This document shows positions 25,475 to 32,707 of a stretch of DNA of 36,339 bases, piece by piece. The translations under genes and the position numbers were made by a program. The stretch comes from Treponema sp. (GTDB lineage Bacteria; Spirochaetota; Spirochaetia; Treponematales; Treponemataceae), in assembly GCA_017446265.1 (NCBI GenBank), contig JAFSRD010000028.1, forward strand, positions 1-36,339. Direction: 5' to 3'. Positions within the stretch are counted from its first letter, which is position 1, and each line of letters begins with the position of its first letter. The notes beneath the pieces were generated by a model. The model was not told the DNA's origin and did not search any database. It worked only from the letters and a program-made list of their open reading frames with translations.

Positions 25475-26272
25475 ATGGAACAAGTTATAACCGGCTTTCA
25501 CGCCATTGAAGAGCGCGTGTTGAGTGCAAAAAGTGGCGATGCTCGGACAATGCGCATCCTCTATGCAAAAGCTGGTCCGCGCATAAAAAAAATTCTCGTA
25601 GCGGCAAAAAGAACAGGTGTCGTATGCTCGCAGGTAGATGACAAAACGCTTGCGTTTCTTACGGCACATCTCTCGGAAATGGCACGCAACCATCGCGGCA
25701 TTGTGCTCTGCGTTTCGGGCGAACAGGAAAGCACGAACAATATTGTTAATTTTGATGAATGGCTTTATGCGCTCAACAATGGTGCGCCTGAGCAGCACGC
25801 TGCTACAATCTCCCGCGCTACTGTTCTTATTCTCGACTCAGTTACAGATGTGCACAATGTTGGCGCAATTCTGCGCAGTTGCGACCAGTTTGGCGTGTCG
25901 CTCGTTGTATTGCCGCAAGCAAGAGGTGCAAGCGACATTGCGCATAACGAGGTGATTGCGCGTACAAGTGCGGGGGCGGCAGCATGGGTGCCCGTTGCCA
26001 TAGTGCCAAATTTGGTGCGTGCAGTAGGACTGCTTAAAGAGGCAGGCTTTTGGATATACGGCGCAGACGCTGGCGGCATGCAGATTGACCGTGTCGATTT
26101 TGCAGAAAAAACTGCTCTCGTTATGGGAAGCGAAGGGCGCGGTATGTCGCAATTGCTTGCAAAACAGTGCGATGTAACTGTATCTATTCCGACATGCGGC
26201 AAAATCGACAGCTTGAATGTGTCTGTTGCTGCAGGCGTTCTGTTGTACGAGTTGCACCGCAGAACGCTATAG
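25475..26272 (+). CDS. 23S rRNA 2'-O-methyltransferase, TrmH/SpoU family (RlmB-like)
   Basis: This 265-aa SPOUT enzyme has an N-terminal RNA-binding domain (ITGFHAIEERV) and a C-terminal knotted domain. Motif 1 is LDSVTDVHNVGAILRSCDQF, motif 2 is ALVMGSEGRGMS and motif 3 is SIPTCGKIDSLNVSVAAGV. It probably methylates G2251 of 23S rRNA as RlmB does, but a tRNA or other rRNA target in the TrmH group is possible. I use ATG 25475, 14 nt after the YchJ stop; the frame opens earlier inside that gene. No strong SD. Confidence 0.9.
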   Translation: MEQVITGFHAIEERVLSAKSGDARTMRILYAKAGPRIKKILVAAKRTGVVCSQVDDKTLAFLTAHLSEMARNHRGIVLCVSGEQESTNNIVNFDEWLYALNNGAPEQHAATISRATVLILDSVTDVHNVGAILRSCDQFGVSLVVLPQARGASDIAHNEVIARTSAGAAAWVPVAIVPNLVRAVGLLKEAGFWIYGADAGGMQIDRVDFAEKTALVMGSEGRGMSQLLAKQCDVTVSIPTCGKIDSLNVSVAAGVLLYELHRRTL

Positions 26273-26309
26273 ACAGTAGCGGACAAGTTTTGCAGCAATG
26301 TTTTTGAGT

Positions 26310-26339
26310 GTAAAACCTGCACGTGTTTGCATGTTTTAC
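26310..26339 (+). terminator. Imperfect hairpin downstream of the methyltransferase gene
   Basis: GTAAAAC-2nt-GCA (26310-26321) pairs with TGC-2nt-GTTTTAC (26328-26339), a stem with a symmetric internal loop. It is the likely 3' end of the YchJ/methyltransferase transcript, without a clear T-run. Confidence 0.4.
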
Positions 26340-26365
26340 GTAGTTTATCTGTTGGCATGCAGTGA

Positions 26366-26396
26366 TAAAAAAACTGCGCCCCATTTGAAGCGCAGT
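26366..26396 (-). terminator. Rho-independent terminator of the barrel-protein gene
   Basis: On the minus strand ACTGCGC (26396-26390) pairs with GCGCAGT (26379-26373) and runs into TTTTTTT. Confidence 0.7.
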
Positions 26397-26408
26397 ACAC
26401 GATTTGCT

Positions 26409-26432
26409 TTTTGCAATGCATGCATTGCAAAA
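26409..26432. repeat. Perfect 24-bp palindrome
   Basis: TTTTGCAATGCA is followed at once by its exact reverse complement with no loop. It lies 19 bp beyond the stop of the minus-strand barrel gene and before its terminator. Confidence 0.7.
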
Positions 26433-26451
26433 TAAGTTAATAATTATAATT

Positions 26452-27012
26452 TCAAAGTCGGAAACCAATGCTTACAGAAGGCCTAATGCATAAATATTGC
26501 GTTTTCTGTTTTTTCGTAATATCGTATAAGTCATATGAACCGTTTAGATTGGCAAGAAGATACACTTTGTCGCCAAAACCAATTTGCGCTCCAACCATAC
26601 CGGCTATGCCAATGAGCATATGCAAATCTTTAAAATTTATTGGAATTCTATAATCAATGCCAATGCCAAACAAAAGCGCAAATATATTTCCAAAAGGAAC
26701 TCTAAACGCCGGACCTAAATTGAAATCAAACATGCCGCTAGCATTAAAATATTTTTGTGTTTGGAAGATGTAGTTTATACTTCCCCAAACGCCGAAAATC
26801 TTTGAAGAAAAATTGAATATTGTTAGTTCAGGACCATAGCTGATGTCCTTGCCGTTCCAGCTAGTTTTCACATCTGCAACATTAAACTCTTTAATGTTTT
26901 TCCAGTAAGAAAATTCCATTGTGCCGCCGATTGAAATCATGGTTTCCGATGCGGATACACCTGATGCAATAAGACTTGCAACAAAGACTGCTGTAAGAAT
27001 AATTTTCTTCAT
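26452..27012 (-). CDS. Putative small outer-membrane beta-barrel protein
   Basis: This 186-aa protein starts at ATG 27012, with GGAGG upstream. A signal peptide (KKIILTAVFVASLIASGVSA) precedes a mature part of about 165 residues rich in alternating hydrophobic/polar strands (SIGGTMEFSYW, GVWGSINYIFQTQ, LYLLANLNGSYDLYD-like stretches) and ending in VSIGFRL. Length and pattern fit an eight-stranded barrel; treponemal OmpW/OprG-like proteins have similar size, but I cannot assign homology. It may be co-transcribed with the M15 peptidase upstream or start from a TTGACA at 27097-27092 with a poorly spaced -10. Confidence 0.6.
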   Translation of the reverse strand: MKKIILTAVFVASLIASGVSASETMISIGGTMEFSYWKNIKEFNVADVKTSWNGKDISYGPELTIFNFSSKIFGVWGSINYIFQTQKYFNASGMFDFNLGPAFRVPFGNIFALLFGIGIDYRIPINFKDLHMLIGIAGMVGAQIGFGDKVYLLANLNGSYDLYDITKKQKTQYLCIRPSVSIGFRL

Positions 27013-27086
27013 AATGATTACCTCCAAAAGAAAATTTACTAAACACTACTACGCCTATACTAATTAATATACAACACTAAAAATTG

Positions 27087-27980
27087 TCATTTGTCAAGTG
27101 TTCGCATAAAATTAAAGTCAATCAATTCGGGGTGGTACTCAAAGTGCATGTTGTCCCAGATTGTCCATTTGCCGCCCCAGATGAATCCTTCCTGTTCAAA
27201 TGCTTGTATCACTTTGAGAGGCGGCATCCAGCGTTTGTCAAGCGGGAGCGTCATCCAACCGTCAGGGTCTATGTCGCGTCGCCATGCCCAGTAGATATTT
27301 TTTTGCCCCCAGCCGCGCGGTAAAATATCTATCGCAATGCCGTAGCTGTGAAACGAACGCGAAGCTCTGTCGCTGATTTCACGCCAGTTGTAGCTGTCTA
27401 CGCGTGAAAGTTCGTCAACAAACTGCCGCACTTCCGCGTCTATTTTTGCAAGCTCTCGGATGCGGTTTTCTACGCGCGCGAGCGGTTCGAAAATCCATTC
27501 GTGTGCGTTTGTGTATTTGCCAAGAAATGCCACCTGCTTGATGTGCGCTTCTGTTTTTTGCCGCGTTTCTGCATCGTAAATGGCATTGAAAAAATAGAGC
27601 GACGAGCCCGCCTGCTGCGAGCGATTTTCCGCAGAGGAAAAAGTGCGTATGCGGTGCACGTCTTCGCTAGAAAAATTTGCAGGGTCGGGAATCTCTTTTG
27701 CATATGGATAGAACAGCGTCCAATATGATTCTTGTTCGTTGAGTTTTTCTTTAGGCAGCATTTTTCCATTTGCCCAGTAGAGCGCTGTGGCCGCACCGTC
27801 TGCGCGCGTCACAGTGATTTTGTAATCGCCGACAGTTGCATCGTATGTTGAGTTAAAGCGCACATTTGGATATGCGCGGCGCAAGATGCTCAAATTTTTG
27901 GGCTCACCTGGAACGGCAAAGAGTGGCGCGGTAAAAAGAAAAAGCACTATGAGATGATAGTGCCAAAATTGTGTTTTCAT
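27087..27980 (-). CDS. M15-family metallopeptidase (D-Ala-D-Ala carboxypeptidase/VanY-like), secreted
   Basis: This 297-aa protein has an N-terminal signal peptide (hydrophobic core LIVLFLFTAPLFA). The M15 zinc site is visible: SFHSYGIAIDI (SxHxxGxAxD) and near the C-terminus GGKWTIWDNMHFEYHPEL with the third ligand His and catalytic acid region. WREISDRASRSFHSYG and EGFIWGGKW are typical of M15_4 enzymes that trim peptidoglycan peptides. The first 170 residues are a lineage-specific domain. ATG 27980 has no SD, and I see no convincing -10 next to it. Confidence 0.82.
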   Translation of the reverse strand: MKTQFWHYHLIVLFLFTAPLFAVPGEPKNLSILRRAYPNVRFNSTYDATVGDYKITVTRADGAATALYWANGKMLPKEKLNEQESYWTLFYPYAKEIPDPANFSSEDVHRIRTFSSAENRSQQAGSSLYFFNAIYDAETRQKTEAHIKQVAFLGKYTNAHEWIFEPLARVENRIRELAKIDAEVRQFVDELSRVDSYNWREISDRASRSFHSYGIAIDILPRGWGQKNIYWAWRRDIDPDGWMTLPLDKRWMPPLKVIQAFEQEGFIWGGKWTIWDNMHFEYHPELIDFNFMRTLDK

Positions 27981-28069
27981 GCAAGAAAAACAAAAGGGGG
28001 CGCACGTTTGTTACAACGCATCGGTAAAAAATGCGTTTACAATGCGTTTAATGTGAAGAATGCAAAGAA

Positions 28070-28098
28070 TAGACAAAAACACACTGTTGTGGTATCAT
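28070..28098 (+). promoter_or_regulatory. Promoter of the small membrane protein gene
   Basis: TAGACA (28070-28075) and TATCAT (28093-28098) are 17 bp apart with TGG before the -10. A TATAAT at 28105-28110 is an alternative box. The leader holds AGTTTCT-GTA-AGAAACT (28114-28130) ahead of AAGGAG. Confidence 0.5.
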
Positions 28099-28154
28099 TA
28101 TCTATATAATTTTAGTTTCTGTAAGAAACTTGCATATTAAGGAGCACTTCTACT

Positions 28155-28553
28155 ATGGCAAAGAAAAGCAGCAAATCTTTGTTGAGCAACTTGTATCTCA
28201 TTGGCATGGCGCTTGTCGCCGTTGGATTCATCGTTCCGATTTTCAGAGGAAATTTGGTAAAAGTCAACGGGTTTGATTTAGTTGGAGACGGCAACAGCAT
28301 TATGAAAATTGCGGCGTTGCTCGTGTTTATTGGTGCAGTTGCGGGCATTGTTTTAAGTTTTGTGAACGCTGGTAAAAATCAGTCATTGCTGAAAGTGATT
28401 GCGCTTGCAGCGTCTGTTGCAGGCGGGTTGTATGTGTTTTTTAACACGAGCAATTTTGGCGTACAACTTGCGTCAAAATATCTTTCCGTCGGCTTTTATC
28501 TGATTGTTATCGGTTGGGTTGCAGCAATTGTTGGATACCTTCAGAAAAAATAA
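28155..28553 (+). CDS. Small four-helix membrane protein of unknown function
   Basis: This 132-aa protein has a basic N-terminus (AKKSSKSLLS) and four hydrophobic segments (LYLIGMALVAVGFIVPIF, IAALLVFIGAVAGIVLSF, VIALAASVAGGLYVFF, VGFYLIVIGWVAAIVGYL), ending in QKK. I do not recognise a characterised family. A good SD (AAGGAG), its own promoter and a strong terminator make it a well-framed monocistronic gene, so it is very likely real. Confidence 0.8.
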   Translation: MAKKSSKSLLSNLYLIGMALVAVGFIVPIFRGNLVKVNGFDLVGDGNSIMKIAALLVFIGAVAGIVLSFVNAGKNQSLLKVIALAASVAGGLYVFFNTSNFGVQLASKYLSVGFYLIVIGWVAAIVGYLQKK

Positions 28554-28557
28554 TTAA

Positions 28558-28589
28558 ACCTGTTCGGAAATGTTAGTTTCCGAACAGGT
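28558..28589 (+). terminator. Perfect 13-bp hairpin behind the small membrane protein gene
   Basis: ACCTGTTCGGAAA (28558-28570) and TTTCCGAACAGGT (28577-28589) flank a 6-nt loop, 4 nt after the stop codon. It is followed by TCTATTATTAATTTTC. Same type as 4795-4824. Confidence 0.7.
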
Positions 28590-28635
28590 CTATTATTAAT
28601 TTTCAAATTCTATCACAGACTGTTTTATCGCATAA

Positions 28636-28664
28636 TTGCTGACTTGCCCTTTTTATGCTACAAT
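28636..28664 (+). promoter_or_regulatory. Promoter of the DeoR-family gene
   Basis: TTGCTG (28636-28641) and TACAAT (28659-28664) are 17 bp apart with TGC before the box (extended -10). It ends 9 nt before ATG 28674, with no SD between. Confidence 0.55.
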
Positions 28665-28673
28665 CAATTCATT

Positions 28674-29471
28674 ATGAAAAATAAGCGCGGCATTATTGTA
28701 AAGCGGCAGCAACTCTTATTGCAAAAATTAAAAGAAAGCAAAACGATTTCTGTAGAACGCATGGCGCGGAAACTCAATGTGTCTCCGCTCACAATACGCC
28801 GCGACCTTGAAATATTCGAAAAGCAAGGCTTTGTTAGACGATACTACGGTGGCGCGTCTATCATTGACGGCTCGGTAGCAGACGACCCGACAAAAATACG
28901 CATTTCAGGGGATGCCCCTGTTGATTATCGAAAGATTGTAGCACAAAAAGCTGTGTCGCTCATTGAAGACGGTGACACGATTTTTATCAACAGCAGCAAG
29001 ACATCGCTCGAAATGCTTTCATACATTCACAAAAAGCGCGTAACAGTCATCACGAACAACGGCAATGTTCTTGCGCTGCCGCACGACCCGCTCGTTTCAA
29101 TCATCCTTACAGGCGGAGAAATAAATTACGAGAAGCATTCGCTTGTCGGCGATTTTGCGCTTTCAATGATAAAAAAAATGCAAGTTGACAAATGCTTTAT
29201 CGGTGTAAGCGGCATTTCTACAGATGGAGAGATAAGCACTGCCGTCTTGCAGGAAACGATGATAAACACGCTCATGATAGAGCGCACAAAAGGCGATGTC
29301 GTAATCCTCGCTGACCATACGCGCATAGGTTCTCTGCATAATTTTATTATTGCAGATATAAATCAGGTGACATACATTGTTACAGATACGCTTGCCGACA
29401 ATGCACTGCTTGAACAGTTTGCAGCAGATGGCGTTACGATTTTGCAAGGCATCGTAAAACATACACAATGA
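28674..29471 (+). CDS. DeoR-family transcriptional regulator
   Basis: This 265-aa protein has an N-terminal winged helix (KRQQLLLQKLKESKTISVE, then VSPLTIRRDLEIFEKQGFVRRYYGGA, the classic DeoR signature) and a C-terminal sugar-phosphate sensor domain (DTIFINSSKT, VTVITNNGNV, DKCFIGVSGIS, VVILADHTRIG). It probably represses a carbohydrate or phospho-sugar operon, but no sugar genes adjoin it, so the target is not shown. The frame opens at TTG 28644, but ATG 28674 lies just after the promoter and is the sensible start; the mRNA would be nearly leaderless. Confidence 0.9.
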   Translation: MKNKRGIIVKRQQLLLQKLKESKTISVERMARKLNVSPLTIRRDLEIFEKQGFVRRYYGGASIIDGSVADDPTKIRISGDAPVDYRKIVAQKAVSLIEDGDTIFINSSKTSLEMLSYIHKKRVTVITNNGNVLALPHDPLVSIILTGGEINYEKHSLVGDFALSMIKKMQVDKCFIGVSGISTDGEISTAVLQETMINTLMIERTKGDVVILADHTRIGSLHNFIIADINQVTYIVTDTLADNALLEQFAADGVTILQGIVKHTQ

Positions 29472-29485
29472 CGAAATGTTTATGC

Positions 29486-29514
29486 TTGTCTTTTCCCAAA
29501 TAAAGTTGTATCTT
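29486..29514 (+). promoter_or_regulatory. Promoter of the TlpA-like gene
   Basis: TTGTCT (29486-29491) and TATCTT (29509-29514) are 17 bp apart. Six nt separate the box from ATG 29521, so transcription should begin on the start codon. Confidence 0.5.
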
Positions 29515-29520
29515 TGTAGT

Positions 29521-30018
29521 ATGAAAAACATAAAACATTTTTTAATAATCGTTACGCTTGTGCTTGCAACAAGTTCGCTTTTTGCGCAAAACATTCGCGA
29601 GGGGGCGGTTGCTCCTGATTTTACTCTGACGCTTTCAAGCGGTGAACAGCTCAAACTTTCCGACTGCAAAGGCAAAGCGGTGCTGCTTCATTTTTGGGCA
29701 ACGTGGTGTCCGCCGTGTCGCATTGAACTGCCAGAAATGAACAAGCTTGCAGAAAAACTCGACGCAAATGCAAAATTGCAATTTCTTGCAGTTTGCATTT
29801 CTGACACAGAAAAAAACCGTGCATCGTTCATGCAAAAAAACAAATACACGTTTCCCGGCGGGCTCGACAGTGACAACTCAATCGCATTCAAATACGGCGT
29901 TCAAGGCATTCCCATGAGTTTGCTTATTGCTCCCGACGGAAAAATCGAAAAAATCCATGTGGGCATGATGAATAAAACGCAGCTTGCAGATTTTATTAAA
30001 AAATATGCATCGTTGTAA
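29521..30018 (+). CDS. TlpA-like extracytoplasmic thiol-disulfide reductase
   Basis: This 165-aa protein has a signal peptide (KNIKHFLIIVTLVLATSSLFA) and a thioredoxin fold: GAVAPDFTLTLSSGEQLKL, active site HFWATWCPPCR (Cys63, Cys66) and cis-Pro loop QGIPMSLLIAPDGKI. It works outside the cytoplasm, reducing disulfides. The frame extends to 29476, but ATG 29521 gives a proper signal peptide and fits the promoter. A CXXC mini-protein and a polyferredoxin-like membrane protein follow, which could supply the electrons. Confidence 0.9.
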   Translation: MKNIKHFLIIVTLVLATSSLFAQNIREGAVAPDFTLTLSSGEQLKLSDCKGKAVLLHFWATWCPPCRIELPEMNKLAEKLDANAKLQFLAVCISDTEKNRASFMQKNKYTFPGGLDSDNSIAFKYGVQGIPMSLLIAPDGKIEKIHVGMMNKTQLADFIKKYASL

Positions 30019-30033
30019 AAAAAATTTGAAGGG

Positions 30034-30205
30034 GGAACGTCTCGCTTGCAACTTCGCACATTCGTGCTCGTCGCGAGTGCCCCTTGCTCCCAAGCCACGA
30101 CGTTCCACGAGTTGCCCTGCACGCGGTGCTGATTCTCTCCGCTTTGTTGGCTTGTCCGCTGCCCTTTCTAGCGGAGACACCTGTCTGCCGACAGGCAGGT
30201 TCCGC
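30034..30205. repeat. Cluster of three GC-rich inverted repeats
   Basis: GGAACGTC (30034-30041) / GACGTTCC (30099-30106); TCTCCGCT (30136-30143) / AGCGGAGA (30170-30177); and ACCTG.CTG / CAG.CAGGT within 30179-30200, extended by GCGGA (30171-30175) / TCCGC (30201-30205). The segment is GC-richer than its surroundings and separates the TlpA gene from the recognisable part of the CXXC mini-protein. It looks like inserted repeat material. The rest of the gap 30019-30151 has no supportable gene. Confidence 0.55.
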
Positions 30206-30343
30206 AAAGCCCTATGCATTTTTCGCGTACTGCTTATTGCAACAGGCGTTGCACTTGTTGTCGCTGGACTTACGCTTGGCGACACGCGCGCTATCTTTCA
30301 AAAAGCGCTTTTTATCTGCATGGAGTGCATAGGCATTGGCTAA
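30152..30343 (+). CDS. CXXC-motif membrane mini-protein (CD1871A-like), 5' end uncertain
   Basis: The last 45 or so residues look like a genuine conserved mini-protein: one hydrophobic helix (FRVLLIATGVALVVAGL), a GDTRAIFQKAL linker and a terminal ICMECIGIG, the CxxCIGIG ending of small proteins encoded beside 4Fe-4S membrane proteins. The stop (30341-30343) is 1 bp from the next ATG. There is no ATG with SD: the frame is open back into the TlpA gene, and TTG 30152 is only a placeholder. The original start may have been displaced by the inverted-repeat cluster at 30034-30205, so the gene may be altered or broken at its 5' end. Confidence 0.5.
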   Translation: MSAALSSGDTCLPTGRFRKALCIFRVLLIATGVALVVAGLTLGDTRAIFQKALFICMECIGIG

Positions 30344-30344
30344 C

Positions 30345-31259
30345 ATGCAAAGCGGCGAGCACAACACAAAAGGCGCAATGCAATCACAAGGAGCAAGTTC
30401 GTCGGCGCAGAAACTAGAAAGCGAGCAGTGCAAAAAAAAAGGTAAAGCGACTGAGCGGCGCAGAAAATTCATTCAGTTCTTTGCTATGCTCGTGTATAAT
30501 GCAGATGCACGTCACTGGTTTTCTGGCACCATTTCGCGCTCGCCTTTAAAACGCGTGTGCGTGCCAGGTCTCAACTGCTATTCGTGTCCTGGCGCAATCG
30601 CTTCTTGCCCGCTCGGCTCGTTGCAAAATACAATCGGTAACGGAAGAGTTCCGTTTTTTATTACAGGATTTTTACTGCTTACCGGCACACTGCTCGGCAG
30701 AATGGTATGCGGCTTTCTTTGTCCTGTGGGGCTTGTGCAAGAGTTGCTGTATAAAATCCCTTCGCGCAAAGTTAGGAAAACAAAAAAACTGCTCGCTGTT
30801 ACGAGAAAAGTTTCACTTTTAAAATACGTGTTGCTTGCCATTTTTGTTGTTATGCTTCCGCTCATTTTTTATTTCAAAGACGGGCTTGGTTCGCCGTTTT
30901 TTTGCAAATTCGTATGCCCCGCAGGAACAGTAGGTGCTGGGCTTCCGCTCGTTATGCTTAATGAGCACTTGCGCGCTGCAATCGGCTGGCTGTTTACCTG
31001 GAAAACCACGCTTGCACTCACGTTCATTGTATGGTCAATTTTCATGTTCCGCCCGTTTTGCAGATTCTTCTGCCCGCTCGGAGCAATCTACTCATTCTTC
31101 AACAAAGTTGCCATTTTCGGCATTCGCGTTGATGCAACAAAATGCACGCACTGCAACGCATGTGTTGCAGGTTGCGGAATGGACACACTCACTGTAAACG
31201 ACCGCGAGTGCATTCGTTGCGAGGAATGCAGAAAACGGTGCAAGTTTGGTGCAATATAA
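30345..31259 (+). CDS. 4Fe-4S membrane protein (NapH/polyferredoxin type)
   Basis: This 304-aa inner-membrane protein has four to five helices and many Cys clusters: CVPGLNCYSCPG with SCPLG, MVCGFLCPVG, CKFVCPAG, FCRFFCPLG. A C-terminal double ferredoxin region follows, CTHCNACVAGC and CIRCEECRKRC. It resembles NapH/CcoG-like electron-transfer proteins passing electrons across the membrane. A basic, low-complexity N-terminus of about 40 residues precedes the first cluster. ATG 30345 follows the mini-protein stop by 1 bp. With TlpA it suggests a reductive pathway to extracytoplasmic thiols. Confidence 0.85.
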   Translation: MQSGEHNTKGAMQSQGASSSAQKLESEQCKKKGKATERRRKFIQFFAMLVYNADARHWFSGTISRSPLKRVCVPGLNCYSCPGAIASCPLGSLQNTIGNGRVPFFITGFLLLTGTLLGRMVCGFLCPVGLVQELLYKIPSRKVRKTKKLLAVTRKVSLLKYVLLAIFVVMLPLIFYFKDGLGSPFFCKFVCPAGTVGAGLPLVMLNEHLRAAIGWLFTWKTTLALTFIVWSIFMFRPFCRFFCPLGAIYSFFNKVAIFGIRVDATKCTHCNACVAGCGMDTLTVNDRECIRCEECRKRCKFGAI

Positions 31260-31274
31260 CCCGCACCGCTTGCA

Positions 31275-31318
31275 TTTCAAGATGTATTTTCCCCGCTTTC
31301 AAGATGTATTTTCCCCGC
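31275..31318. repeat. Perfect tandem duplication of a 22-bp unit
   Basis: The unit beginning TTTCAAGATG and ending TTTTCCCCGC occurs twice without a gap (31275-31296 and 31297-31318), directly after the 4Fe-4S gene. Confidence 0.85.
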
Positions 31319-31364
31319 ATTGCATTGTGCATCGTAAATGGTTTCAATCGCTTGGGCAAAGTTG

Positions 31365-31394
31365 TTGACTTCCTTTTGTGACATGAGGTATATT
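31365..31394 (+). promoter_or_regulatory. Promoter of the DUF2147 gene
   Basis: TTGACT (31365-31370) and TATATT (31389-31394) are 18 bp apart, with a predicted start near 31401. Confidence 0.6.
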
Positions 31395-31431
31395 CAATAT
31401 GTATCATAAAGTGTTTCAAGGAGTCATAGGT

Positions 31432-31938
31432 ATGAAAAAAATAAGTGTGCTGCTTGCCGCGTTATTTGTATGTGCAAGTGCAACATTTGCTGCTGACCCT
31501 GTACTCGGTTACTGGGTCAGTATTGACGAAGATACGAACGAGCCGACTGGTGCATGGAGAATATGGGAAGAAGGTGGCAAACTTTATGGCAAAATGGTGG
31601 CACTTGTCGGCTACGCAGCAGACCAAAAAGCAGTCGGCGCAAAAGGGCGCGGACCATATGTTGGATTTCCTCATCCTGGCAAAATGGAAGACATGACAGT
31701 CATCGGCACCACATGGATTTACGATTTAGAGAAAAAAGAAAATGGTGTATGGCACAAAGGGTACATTGTTGACCCGAATAACGGCAAGCGGTACAAGTGT
31801 AAAATCACGTTCCGCAAGGCAGACGGTAAAAAATATAAAACAGACACGCTTGAAATGCGCGGTGAAATAGGCGCAGGCATTGGACGCAGCCAATTTTGGA
31901 CAGCAACAACAGAGGCGGAAGCATTTGCTTTAAAATAG
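31432..31938 (+). CDS. DUF2147 exported protein
   Basis: This 168-aa protein has a signal peptide (KKISVLLAALFVCASATFA) and the DUF2147 pattern: DPVLGYWVSIDEDTNEPTGAWRIWEEGGKLYGKMV, a KRYKCKITF strand and LEMRGEIGAGIGRSQFW. This calycin-like beta-barrel family has unknown function. ATG 31432 has AAGGAG 8 nt upstream; the frame extends to 31399. In DUF2147 proteins a second 'G..il.gl' segment describes modified sugars or lipids only speculatively, so no role is assigned. Confidence 0.82.
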   Translation: MKKISVLLAALFVCASATFAADPVLGYWVSIDEDTNEPTGAWRIWEEGGKLYGKMVALVGYAADQKAVGAKGRGPYVGFPHPGKMEDMTVIGTTWIYDLEKKENGVWHKGYIVDPNNGKRYKCKITFRKADGKKYKTDTLEMRGEIGAGIGRSQFWTATTEAEAFALK

Positions 31939-31954
31939 CAAAACTACACAACTG

Positions 31955-31983
31955 TTGCGTCTTATTTCAAAGAATGATATACT
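31955..31983 (+). promoter_or_regulatory. Promoter of the polytopic membrane protein gene
   Basis: TTGCGT (31955-31960) and TATACT (31978-31983) are 17 bp apart, with TGA before the box. The predicted start near 31990 gives a leader of about 48 nt with GGAGG. Confidence 0.6.
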
Positions 31984-32037
31984 GTTGCAGCAAAGTTAGC
32001 ATAAACTAATTTTATATCGTAAAAAATGGAGGCTCGC

Positions 32038-32661
32038 ATGGCAACAGCTACAGCGGTCATAGGATTATGTGCTGCGCTACTTATGTTTTCTGGTGACATG
32101 ATTTTATATTTCACAACGGAACAATATGAATTAGACGGTACACTTGCCCCATACATCAACATAATGTCGCACATGCCTGCGAAACGCCTTGCCATAGGGG
32201 GCATGCTAGGACCAATTGCCGCTTTTTTCTATTGTGTCGGGTTTACGCACATCTATTTTCTCTTTCCCCAAAAATATATGATTGTGGCGATTGTGCTTAT
32301 ATGCGTCTTTATATGCAGCAGCATAATAGGCGGTGCATATCACTCGCATTTTCCGTATTTGGGACTTGCTTGTGAAAATAAAGAAACAGCACAAAAGATT
32401 TCCGTATACATAATGCAAATGATGCGCATCGCTATGCTTCCGATGCTTGCAGGCATCCTTGTGTTTGCAACTTTTATCGTGCTTGGAAAAACGAACGTGC
32501 CGCGCTGGTTTGTGGCTTTCACACCGCTTGCAACATACTTTCTTGCATTCGCATGGCGCAAAGTGCCACAGCCATTCCGCATTGTTTTGTTTGGTGGCTG
32601 GTACAATCTTATGTTTGTCATATATTATATAGCAGTACTCATATGGGCAATGCAACAATGA
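32038..32661 (+). CDS. Polytopic membrane protein of unknown function
   Basis: This 207-aa protein has about six or seven hydrophobic helices. ATG 32038 follows GGAGG by a normal spacing, so the upstream 4 codons of the frame are dropped. Visible landmarks are SGDMILYFTTEQYEL after helix 1, KRLAIGGMLGPIAAFFY, GGAYHSHFPYLGL, a short cytoplasmic KTNVPRW, and GGWYNLMFVIYYI. It may belong to the DUF6796 group of spirochaete and clostridial membrane proteins, but I am not sure. No functional clue comes from neighbours. Confidence 0.75.
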   Translation: MATATAVIGLCAALLMFSGDMILYFTTEQYELDGTLAPYINIMSHMPAKRLAIGGMLGPIAAFFYCVGFTHIYFLFPQKYMIVAIVLICVFICSSIIGGAYHSHFPYLGLACENKETAQKISVYIMQMMRIAMLPMLAGILVFATFIVLGKTNVPRWFVAFTPLATYFLAFAWRKVPQPFRIVLFGGWYNLMFVIYYIAVLIWAMQQ

Positions 32662-32662
32662 G

Positions 32663-32685
32663 AAGCATGAGCTGGAATCATGCTT
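32663..32685. terminator. Hairpin between convergent genes
   Basis: AAGCATGA (32663-32670) / TCATGCTT (32678-32685) with a 7-nt loop, immediately behind the stop of the membrane protein gene and before the ammonia-lyase stop. No T-run on either side. Confidence 0.5.
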
Positions 32686-32707
32686 GTTCACGCACAAGGG
32701 TGCTGTG

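Noticed and set aside
30084-30332. Plus-strand open frame of 82 codons overlapping the inverted-repeat cluster
   Set aside because: It runs out of frame through the conserved CXXC mini-protein and ends without any recognisable feature.
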